Assembly: GCA_964511645.1 (NCBI GenBank)
Contig: CAZEGV010000095.1
Span: forward strand, 1 to 5,429
Direction of reading: 5' to 3'
DNA: 5,429 nucleotides
Source of the DNA: CAZEGV01 sp964511645
GTDB taxonomy: Bacteria; Bacteroidota; Bacteroidia; Cytophagales; JAAEPT01
The notes below the pieces were generated by a model, which did no database searches, had not been told where the DNA came from, and saw only the letters and a list, made by a program, of their open reading frames with translations. This document shows, piece by piece, positions 1 to 5,429 of this stretch. A program made the translations under genes and the position numbers. Every line of letters starts with the position of its first letter. The first letter of the stretch is position 1.

Positions 1-2
1 GT

Positions 3-1127
3 ACTTTATTATCCATTAATGAAGAAATGACGTCGATCATTGAAATAGGGCCGTACGAAGAGAAATCAGTAAAATTAAAGTACGATGAAACTAGGGGAAG
101 TAAAGCGATATATACAGATAAACCTTTTTACCAGAAGAAGTGGAAAAATTGTAATAATCTGGTGATTAAGGACGTATCGCAGCTATGGCCATTCGATGAA
201 CGATATAATGTGTTTTTTGGAGAAGTTTCATCAATAGCATACCAATTTCAAAACCTATTAATATTGTCTGAGCCTCTTAGAAGTAATTATAGTGCTGGCT
301 CAGAAGTGAGGCTGGTGTGTTCTGTTGGAGTCCTTGTCGAAAATATAGGCATGACTTTTTCTAAACAAGTTTTAAATACAAAGGCAATGCTAATAGTAGG
401 GGGGAGCCCCGTGAGAATTAACAATGTTAGAGTGACTGGAACTGGGAGAGTTGGCTTGTGGGTATCAGAAAGTCAAGATGTGACAATATCAAATAATCTG
501 TTAACAAATGGTTATCCCTTAGGTTGTAGGACTTGTTATGGGATTCAAACATACGGTAGTCAAGATGTAATCATTGAGCAAAATAATATTGCGGGATTTA
601 GACGAGGAATTGATATCTCTGGCAGTATTCCTTCACGTCGGGTAATAGTTTCTGAAAATACTATACACGCCAAAATAGATCCTTTAAGAGAAGCTTCTGC
701 TCTAGGTACACATGGATCTGCTGTAGAGGTGATTTTTCAAGATAATTCGACTACAGGTGGGATAGTTTCACTGTTGAGTCGGGGAACTGATATCGTAATT
801 TCTAATAATACACTCAATAACTCTGAGTATTCTTCAGTTTACCTTGATTCTGGAGCGACAAATTATGTATTTGATAATGTATTAGGCGGTATACGTGATA
901 ATGGAAGTTTAACTAACCGAGGCGTTGAGTTTCATATCCAAGAGAAACATGGTTTCACAGAGATACTACGAAATGTAATGAATACAAAAGTAGGGGTTAG
1001 AATAGCCAATACGCCCAATGTCATCACAGTCAAAGATAATTATTTATTAAACAATGCTGAATGTCTGGTTATTGAAGAAGGAGTGAATATTGATCAGCTT
1101 GATGATATTGAATACGCTTGTAAGTAA
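3..1127 (+). CDS. Right-handed parallel beta-helix protein, 5' end cut off by the window edge
   Basis: The frame is open from the first bases of the window; the first in-frame ATG is at 27 (366 residues from there), but eight stop-free codons precede it and no clear ribosome binding site is seen, so the true start is probably outside. From about residue 100 of the ATG-27 product the protein is a string of short beta-strand turns of roughly 20-25 residues, each with Asn-rich corners, for example VTISNNLLTNG, VIIEQNNIAGF, VIVSENTIHA, IVISNNTLNNS and ITVKDNYLLNN. This is the pattern of the pectate-lyase-like/NosD (PbH1 repeat) fold. The part before it (LVIKDV, then GSEVRLV) resembles the entry region of such helices. 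Members of this fold in polysaccharide loci include lyases, hydrolases, epimerases and binding proteins; I see no catalytic motif that decides between them. No signal peptide can be judged because the N-terminus is missing. Fold call fairly sure, function unknown. Confidence 0.8.
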   Translation, partial: TLLSINEEMTSIIEIGPYEEKSVKLKYDETRGSKAIYTDKPFYQKKWKNCNNLVIKDVSQLWPFDERYNVFFGEVSSIAYQFQNLLILSEPLRSNYSAGSEVRLVCSVGVLVENIGMTFSKQVLNTKAMLIVGGSPVRINNVRVTGTGRVGLWVSESQDVTISNNLLTNGYPLGCRTCYGIQTYGSQDVIIEQNNIAGFRRGIDISGSIPSRRVIVSENTIHAKIDPLREASALGTHGSAVEVIFQDNSTTGGIVSLLSRGTDIVISNNTLNNSEYSSVYLDSGATNYVFDNVLGGIRDNGSLTNRGVEFHIQEKHGFTEILRNVMNTKVGVRIANTPNVITVKDNYLLNNAECLVIEEGVNIDQLDDIEYACK

Positions 1128-1252
1128 TGCATTGGGCGAGCAGATTTTTATAGATGAATTTTTTAGTAGATTCAATTTTGTAGAGAATATAATCGACGAC
1201 AAGCCAATATTATGAATTCACGTAATTTAAAGTCGTTGAATGGAACGCAGAT

Positions 1253-2407
1253 ATGACACTCTTAGATAAAAGTAAGAAAGTGGAACATACAAAAACTAGA
1301 ATTGCATTTGTAGTGAGAACCGTCGGTTTAGAATACGATGATAGAATTCGCAAGGAGTGCTTGACGTTACTTAAAAACGATGTCGATGTGTTTATTTATG
1401 TCAATTTTTCGGATAATAGAAAAGAAGAAGGAATGACCTCATACGGAGTTCCATACAGATCGTTCAAGTTGTTTTCTAGAGATAAGTTACCTCAGGCAAA
1501 ATTTCTCTTAGTAAAAGCTCTTGAATTTTACTTTAAAGTAAATACATTCTTAAATGAGTATGATTTGATCTGGGCTCATGAGGAGTATACGTTTGTATTT
1601 CCACTGCTTTCGAAGAAAAACAGATGTATTTGGGATTTGCATGAAATCCCATTTCGGTTTGAAAAAACATTTATGAAGCCTATTTTTCATTATATTGAGC
1701 GTAGAAGTAAAAAAATAATTCATGCGAACAAGCACCGTATTGATTATCTAGAGTCAAATGATATTGTCAAATGTCGAAGTAAAAATGTTTTTATTAATAA
1801 TTTCCCAGATAGAAAATTCTTAAACTCTACAGAAGAAGATAAGGAGTATAAGAAGTTTGAGATCTGGTTAGGAAGCTCTACCTATGCGTATTTGCAAGGG
1901 CTATCGGTAGCTAGGCGATATCCTTTAAATACAATAGAATGCATTATGCAAACTCCGGAACTAAAAGCTGTTGTCATCGGTGAGTTTGATAGTAATGCAT
2001 ATTCGAGTTTAATGAAAAAGTACGGTATTCAATTGCATGAAAAAATTTATTTTTGTGGTATGGTGAATCAACTAGCTATTACTAATTACTTGAAGAGTGC
2101 ATTGTTTAGTATTGTTCTTTATGAAACAAGTACTCCTAATAACACTTACTGTGAAGCAAACCGGCTTTACCAATCAATAATTCTTAATATTCCTGTCATA
2201 GTTGGATGTAATCCTCCTATGAAAGAGATTATTTCGAAATATAATTTCGGACTTGTACTTAAGGGTGACGGAAAAAATATTTCAGAGCTTTCTAAAGCTA
2301 CCAAATCACTAATAATAAATCATGAAAAATATTTGACCTCCTTGAAGAAAAATAGCTTTCGAGTAGTATGGAATGATAAATGTATTGACCCGTCTTGGTA
2401 TCTGTAG
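1253..2407 (+). CDS. GT-B fold glycosyltransferase (GT4-like), glycosyltransferase A
   Basis: A 384-residue protein, a normal length for a cytoplasmic GT4-type glycosyltransferase that moves a sugar from a nucleotide donor onto a lipid-linked glycan. After a charged 15-residue lead, the N-terminal Rossmann domain starts with RIAFVVRT (16-23), followed by DDRIRKE (29-35), the usual D-x-R-x-x-K-E pattern of this group. WDLHE (127-131) matches the common D-x-H-E inter-strand motif. The C-terminal donor-binding domain has VVIGEF, then IYFCGMV, then CEANRLYQ followed by NIPVIVG (about 300-318), equivalent to the N-K-L-Y-E...G-x-P-V-I motif. The textbook EX7E pair is not present: the glutamates here (291 and 301) are ten apart. 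ATG-1253 is the first usable start after an in-frame TAA at 1223, with a weak GGA at 1242-1244. The donor and acceptor sugars cannot be told. Confidence 0.88.
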   Translation: MTLLDKSKKVEHTKTRIAFVVRTVGLEYDDRIRKECLTLLKNDVDVFIYVNFSDNRKEEGMTSYGVPYRSFKLFSRDKLPQAKFLLVKALEFYFKVNTFLNEYDLIWAHEEYTFVFPLLSKKNRCIWDLHEIPFRFEKTFMKPIFHYIERRSKKIIHANKHRIDYLESNDIVKCRSKNVFINNFPDRKFLNSTEEDKEYKKFEIWLGSSTYAYLQGLSVARRYPLNTIECIMQTPELKAVVIGEFDSNAYSSLMKKYGIQLHEKIYFCGMVNQLAITNYLKSALFSIVLYETSTPNNTYCEANRLYQSIILNIPVIVGCNPPMKEIISKYNFGLVLKGDGKNISELSKATKSLIINHEKYLTSLKKNSFRVVWNDKCIDPSWYL

Positions 2408-2416
2408 TTATTTAGA

Positions 2417-2445
2417 TTGAAAAATATGTATCAAAATAGTAGAAC
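2417..2445 (+). promoter_or_regulatory. Possible weak sigma70-type promoter before glycosyltransferase B
   Basis: In the 63-base gap between the two glycosyltransferase genes, TTGAAA (2417-2422) and TAGAAC (2440-2445) are separated by 17 bases. They match the -35 consensus at 5 of 6 positions and the -10 at 4 of 6, but the -10 lacks the important final T. Such hits are common by chance in AT-rich DNA, and the gene may simply be read through from upstream. Confidence 0.22.
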
Positions 2446-2470
2446 TAATTAGGTTGATAGACATCACTAT

Positions 2471-3595
2471 ATGAGAAAAATAAAAATGATTAAGATTCTT
2501 AGTGTACTACCTGTTTTGGGGCAACCACGTGATTCTAAAAGAATAGGTATGCTAAAAAAACTCGGATTTGAAGTAAGGGTGCTTGCCTTCGAACGCAAAT
2601 ATCATAAAGGTCGCTTACCTGATTGTGAGATAAAAAGTCTCGGAAAAATTGCACACGGAAAATATTTGGCAAGAATTTTACGAATAATTAGAGCTATTCC
2701 CGTGCTAAGAAAATCTATTAAAGCTTGTGACGTAGTTTATGCTTCGGGCCCAGATATGGCCTACATGTCATTATTTGCAGGCTTATTTCTAAAAAAAACA
2801 CTAATTTTAGAAGTTGGCGATATTAGAAAAATACAAGTAAATAGTAATATGATAGGAATAATAGTAAGGGCTATAGATCGTTACTTCGTTAAGAAGTGTG
2901 ATTTACTTATAGTAACCTCTCCTGACTTTTATGAAGAGTACTATTCTAAATGGCTTAAAGTTACTATCCCAGTTGTAATATTGGAAAATAAAGTAGATGA
3001 TTTTACTTGTAGCCTATCACCGATAATAAATAGGAGTATCGTTAGCTCAAAAATAAAAATTGGATATTTCGGCCTTTTGAGGTGTGAATGGACTTGGAAT
3101 GTTCTCAAACGTCTATCAGAAAATGATAAGTTTCAAATATTTATAGCTGGTTACCCAATGATTTCGGTAGATTTTTCTGAAGAAGCAAATAATAACTCAA
3201 ATATCGAATACTTTGGTGAATATAAGTCTCCTGATGACTTGGCTGAACTTTATGGGAGTGTTGATATAGTTTGGGCTAGTTACCCGCTTCAGAAAAAACA
3301 TGACTGGAATATGAAATGGGCTAGAACGAACAGATTCTATGAAAGTTGTTTTTATAAAAAGCCAGTTATATGTCTGAAAAACACAAGTGATAGTAAGAGA
3401 GTTAAGCACCTAAATATTGGACTAGTACTTCAGAGCTCTGAAGTAGAGTATATAGTTAATAAAATAGGTGAAGTGACAGAGCAAATGCTTGATACATGGA
3501 ATACCAATATACGGTCTCTAGACGAAAGTATTTATATATATTCCGAAAAAGAGATGAGTGAATTGAAATCAAAAATTGTTGACCTAAGTAAATGA
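2471..3595 (+). CDS. GT-B fold glycosyltransferase (GT4-like), glycosyltransferase B
   Basis: A 374-residue protein of the same general type as its upstream neighbour and likely the next transferase in the same repeat-unit assembly. The N-terminal domain opens with MIKILSVLPVLG, then DSKR (21-24) and GFEVRVLAF, the usual first beta-alpha-beta unit. DVVYASGPD and then LEVGDIRK (113-120) correspond to the D-x-H-E/D-x-R region. The C-terminal domain begins near KIGYFGLLR (about 195-203), followed by FQIFIAGYP, IEYFGEY and the donor-site motif TNRFYES...KKPVICL (about 286-302). No EX7E pair is seen. ATG-2471 has only an AGG at 2451-2453, rather far upstream; ATG-2486 (protein beginning MIKILS) is a credible alternative start and would place the first strand at the very N-terminus, as is common in the family. 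The gene ends in a tandem in-frame TGA-TAG. Sugar specificity is unknown. Confidence 0.87.
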   Translation: MRKIKMIKILSVLPVLGQPRDSKRIGMLKKLGFEVRVLAFERKYHKGRLPDCEIKSLGKIAHGKYLARILRIIRAIPVLRKSIKACDVVYASGPDMAYMSLFAGLFLKKTLILEVGDIRKIQVNSNMIGIIVRAIDRYFVKKCDLLIVTSPDFYEEYYSKWLKVTIPVVILENKVDDFTCSLSPIINRSIVSSKIKIGYFGLLRCEWTWNVLKRLSENDKFQIFIAGYPMISVDFSEEANNNSNIEYFGEYKSPDDLAELYGSVDIVWASYPLQKKHDWNMKWARTNRFYESCFYKKPVICLKNTSDSKRVKHLNIGLVLQSSEVEYIVNKIGEVTEQMLDTWNTNIRSLDESIYIYSEKEMSELKSKIVDLSK

Positions 3596-3602
3596 TAGCG
3601 AA

Positions 3603-4613
3603 ATGAAAGTTAAAAATAATATAGAATGGCTAAGGCTTGTTTTTGCTATACAAGTGATGGTAATTCATTCTTTTCATCATATTAAAGACGAAAACATTGC
3701 ATTAATGTCTTCTTTTCCTGGCGTACCAGCTTTTTTCTTTATTAGCGGTTTTTTAATTTATGCCTCTTTCAAAAAAAGTAGCAATTTAAAGAAATACTTT
3801 CTTAATCGAGCTCTAAGGCTATTACCAGGACTTATCTTTGTAACGTTTGCGGCGATTCTTTTAACTATTTATGCGAAAGGGATAGGGTTCTTTTTCGAAA
3901 ATATACAAAACTACGTAATTTGGTTTTTATCCCAAATTACGTTAGGACAAGCATATAACGCACAAATATTTAGGGACGTAGGTGTCGGTGTAATTAATGG
4001 CTCGTTGTGGACAATTACAGTAGAAATATTATTCTATATTTCAGTTCCAATAATTATTTTTTTTGAGCGATATAACAGACATACAGTACTCATTCTAATG
4101 TGTCTCTCGTTCCTATTGTACTTTATTTCACCAGTATTCCTTAGTTTTGAAATATTACTCGGTAAAACTGTGTTTGACTTTCTTAAACTCACTCCTATAA
4201 TTTGGGGTTGGATGTTTTTATCTGGAATCATGTGTTTCAAGTATTACGATTACATATACAAACATGTGCAATTGTTAAAATGGTTAAGCGTAATTCTGTT
4301 ATTTTTAATCATTTATGATGCTAATGGCATTTTACTCAAACATGCTGGTAATTACTTAGGGTTATTTTATTACATTGCATATATAGGTGTTATTTTTTAT
4401 CTGGCTTTTGGGTTAAAGTATGTTCCTTTGAAATTTGATATTAGTTATGGTGTGTATATTTGGCACATGGTAATAATTAATTTTCTTTTAGTAGTGGAAC
4501 TACCTAGTGTTTTATGGACTGTTGTTCTCACGTTTCTATTATCTTTTATTTCTTGGTATTGTGTTGAAAAACCATCACTTAAGCTCAAGCACTATTCTAT
4601 AAGGCAAAAGTAG
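3603..4613 (+). CDS. Acyltransferase-3 family membrane O-acyltransferase (OafA-like), probable O-acetylase
   Basis: A 336-residue, very hydrophobic protein with about ten predicted membrane spans, the standard size and form of an acyltransferase-3 domain with no extra SGNH domain. It would sit in the inner membrane and put an acyl, most often acetyl, group on a sugar hydroxyl. The family landmarks are in order: R11 and H22 in the first span (WLRLVFAIQVMVIHS), FFFISGFLIY (44-53), the cytoplasmic R69/R72/P75 group (NRALRLLP), SLWTITVEILFY with W136, E141 and Y145, GVYIWH near the C-terminus, and the closing VEKP (321-324). All key residues appear intact. It starts only 7 bases after the stop of glycosyltransferase B with no strong Shine-Dalgarno sequence, so co-transcription and translational coupling are likely. 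A T8 run at 4057-4064 is a possible slippage site. The position and nature of the acyl group cannot be inferred. Confidence 0.93.
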   Translation: MKVKNNIEWLRLVFAIQVMVIHSFHHIKDENIALMSSFPGVPAFFFISGFLIYASFKKSSNLKKYFLNRALRLLPGLIFVTFAAILLTIYAKGIGFFFENIQNYVIWFLSQITLGQAYNAQIFRDVGVGVINGSLWTITVEILFYISVPIIIFFERYNRHTVLILMCLSFLLYFISPVFLSFEILLGKTVFDFLKLTPIIWGWMFLSGIMCFKYYDYIYKHVQLLKWLSVILLFLIIYDANGILLKHAGNYLGLFYYIAYIGVIFYLAFGLKYVPLKFDISYGVYIWHMVIINFLLVVELPSVLWTVVLTFLLSFISWYCVEKPSLKLKHYSIRQK

Positions 4614-4709
4614 AGTTAAGCTATAATACAATAAAAATGCAACCTGAAATTTTTAGTAAAAGAAAAATCATCCGCATTGTATATCTACTATCTAAGATTG
4701 AATAGTGTT

Positions 4710-4739
4710 ATGACATTGTCTTGAAGTTCTACTTATAAT
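4710..4739 (+). promoter_or_regulatory. Predicted sigma70-type promoter upstream of the amidotransferase gene
   Basis: ATGACA (4710-4715, 5 of 6 to the TTGACA consensus) is followed after 18 bases by a perfect TATAAT (4734-4739). Transcription would start near 4746, giving an untranslated leader of about 240 bases before the amidotransferase start at 4985. It is the best promoter match I found in the window and lies in the only long gap, which suggests a new transcription unit begins here. No TGn extension is present. Confidence 0.5.
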
Positions 4740-4920
4740 AGCTCTCATTAAGTTATCCTAGTAATATTAATAATAGGAATGTTATAAGTATCGATTATCG
4801 AATTTCATAGCAAGAAGAGCCTAGGCTAGATGGACTCAAATTTAGAAATAAGCTTAAAATGGGGTAATATTGTCATCCTTGTAAAAAAAGGGGCAAACCT
4901 CATTTAATGTGCCAATCAAA

Positions 4921-4949
4921 ACTACCTTCGAAGAAGGTGAGTATTTTTT
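4921..4949 (+). terminator. Candidate Rho-independent terminator or attenuator hairpin
   Basis: ACCTTC (4924-4929) and GAAGGT (4933-4938) form a perfect 6-bp stem around a GAA loop. ACT (4921-4923) and AGT (4940-4942) add three pairs past a single bulged G, and after one A there is a run of six T (4944-4949). The stem is only moderately G+C rich, so strength is uncertain. It ends 35 bases before the amidotransferase ATG and lies downstream of the predicted promoter, so it would act either on incoming transcripts or as an attenuator in the leader. It may also be chance symmetry. Confidence 0.42.
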
Positions 4950-4984
4950 CATAAACTTAAGGTTAATTTAGTTCGGAACTATAT

Positions 4985-5429
4985 ATGGGCTCAAAAAAAT
5001 TCAAAAGATGTTTGAAATGCGTTATGGATACTACAGATTCAAAGATCATGTTTAATGTAGAAGGCGTGTGTGATCATTGTCTAACTTTTTTTTCTGATAT
5101 AAAACCTCACTGGCATACTGGCGATAAAGGTTGGTCTGAAATATCAAAAATTGCAGAGCAGATCAAGAAAGAAGGTGAAGAGAAAGACTTCGATTGCATA
5201 ATTGGTATGAGTGGCGGGATTGATAGCTCTTACCTTGTGTATCTAGCTAAAGAAAAGCTAGGTTTAAGGCCTTTGGTCTTTCATGTAGATGCGGGTTGGA
5301 ATTCGGAACAAGCGGTTAGTAATATTGAACAAATTGTTGATCGCCTTGGACTAGATTTGTATACAGAGGTAATTGATTGGGAAGAAATGAAAGACTTGCA
5401 ATTGTCTTTTTTCAAGGCTGGAGTTTCTC
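4985..5429 (+). CDS. N-acetyl sugar amidotransferase (WbpG/PseA family), 3' end cut off by the window edge
   Basis: The first 148 codons are present; the family is usually about 370-380 residues, so well over half is missing. The product begins with a four-cysteine zinc-ribbon pattern (C9-x-x-C12 and C29-x-x-C32), then a PP-loop ATP-pyrophosphatase motif SGGIDSS (76-82) that binds ATP, then FHVDAGWNSE (99-108) and LYTEVIDWEEMKDLQ (125-139), all typical of the WbpG/PseA group. In known members the enzyme activates the acyl group of an N-acetylated nucleotide sugar with ATP and adds ammonia, giving an acetamidino group, as in amidino-mannuronic acid O-antigens (WbpG) or acetamidino pseudaminic acid (PseA). 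WbpG works with HisH- and HisF-like proteins that supply ammonia. Start: ATG-4985 has GGA at 4975-4977 with a 7-base spacer and an in-frame TAA upstream at 4964. The exact sugar substrate is not known, so no symbol is given. Two homopolymers lie in it: A7 at 4993-4999 and T8 at 5086-5093. Confidence 0.92.
   Translation, partial: MGSKKFKRCLKCVMDTTDSKIMFNVEGVCDHCLTFFSDIKPHWHTGDKGWSEISKIAEQIKKEGEEKDFDCIIGMSGGIDSSYLVYLAKEKLGLRPLVFHVDAGWNSEQAVSNIEQIVDRLGLDLYTEVIDWEEMKDLQLSFFKAGVS

Larger units (their letters stand above)
4614..4984. other. 371-base gene-free region between acyltransferase and amidotransferase genes
   Basis: No convincing gene is present on either strand. It contains a good promoter (4710-4739), a terminator-like hairpin (4921-4949), a perfect 10-base palindrome AGCCTAGGCT (4818-4827), an imperfect AT-rich inverted repeat (TCCTA 4756-4760 with TAGGA 4774-4778), a second TATAAT (4622-4627) without a -35, and an A7 then G4 tract (4883-4893). 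Several tiny reading frames occur: 22 codons at 4637-4705, 25 codons at 4830-4907, and a stop-free stretch ending at the TAG at 4969-4971. I find no JUMPstart/ops element of the GGCGGTAG type. The region could be a regulated leader, a small RNA gene, or the degraded remains of a gene at a cassette junction. Confidence 0.6.

Noticed and set aside
1188..1193. Perfect TATAAT before glycosyltransferase A
   Set aside because: No -35-like hexamer at 16-18 bases upstream and no extended -10; a lone TATAAT is easily found by chance in such AT-rich DNA.
1550..1735. 61-codon reading frame on the minus strand
   Set aside because: It lies wholly within glycosyltransferase A, whose + strand product has clear family motifs; no independent start signal or recognisable product.
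3197..3409. 70-codon reading frame on the minus strand
   Set aside because: It is antisense to the conserved donor-binding part of glycosyltransferase B and shows no recognisable protein pattern.
4034..4240. 68-codon reading frame on the minus strand
   Set aside because: It is antisense to the membrane spans of the acyltransferase; a mirror of the hydrophobic coding sequence, with no support of its own.
4622..4627. TATAAT just after the acyltransferase stop codon
   Set aside because: The bases at the -35 position do not resemble TTGACA, and the spacing to the nearest T-rich hexamer is too long.
4637..4705. 22-codon reading frame (MQPEIFSKRKIIRIVYLLSK, then IE)
   Set aside because: No clear ribosome binding site, no recognisable family, and later codons of the same frame hit stops as often as expected by chance.
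4883..4904. Possible second hairpin, GGGG with CCTC, next to the A7 run, as a minus-strand terminator
   Set aside because: On the minus strand the stem has an A-C mismatch and only three good pairs, too weak to call.
4854..4952. 32-codon reading frame on the minus strand starting MKKYSPSSKVVLIG
   Set aside because: No ribosome binding site that stands out, and it competes with equally short frames on the + strand; not enough to call a gene.
4614..4984. tRNA, CRISPR array or insertion sequence in the gap
   Set aside because: I saw no cloverleaf, no regularly spaced repeats, no transposase fragment and no paired terminal inverted repeats with target duplication.

Overview
The window is a stretch of AT-rich DNA (my estimate is about one third G+C) with five genes, all on the + strand. 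It reads as part of a surface-polysaccharide locus (O-antigen or capsule) of a Gram-negative bacterium. The evidence is the gene mix: a right-handed beta-helix protein, two GT-B glycosyltransferases, a membrane O-acyltransferase of the acyltransferase-3 family, and the start of an N-acetyl sugar amidotransferase of the WbpG/PseA type. Low G+C, weak ribosome binding sites and same-strand packing are usual for O-antigen clusters. A marine or aquatic gammaproteobacterium (Vibrio, Shewanella or Pseudoalteromonas-like) would fit, but this is a guess from gene style; nothing in the window fixes the genus.

Layout: (1) bases 1-1127, a beta-helix protein whose frame is open to the left edge, so its N-terminus is probably missing; (2) 1128-1252, a 125-base gap with no convincing gene; (3) 1253-2407, glycosyltransferase A; (4) 2408-2470, a 63-base gap with a possible weak promoter; (5) 2471-3595, glycosyltransferase B, ending in a tandem TGA-TAG stop; (6) 3603-4613, the acyltransferase, starting 7 bases later; (7) 4614-4984, the only long gene-free stretch, with a good sigma70-type promoter (4710-4739) and a terminator-like hairpin with a T6 run (4921-4949); (8) 4985 to the right edge, the amidotransferase, cut off after 148 codons.

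A likely joint role (inference): the two glycosyltransferases add sugars to a lipid-linked repeat unit at the inner membrane. The acyltransferase adds an acyl group, probably acetyl, to a sugar. The amidotransferase turns an N-acetyl group on a nucleotide sugar into an acetamidino group, using ammonia that in known systems comes from HisH/HisF-like partners, which would be expected just beyond the right edge. The beta-helix protein may bind, cleave or modify the finished polysaccharide, but its activity cannot be read from the sequence.

No wholly new system is evident. The most interesting part is the 371-base gap before the amidotransferase gene. It could be an attenuated leader, a small RNA gene, or the scar of a decayed gene at a cassette junction.
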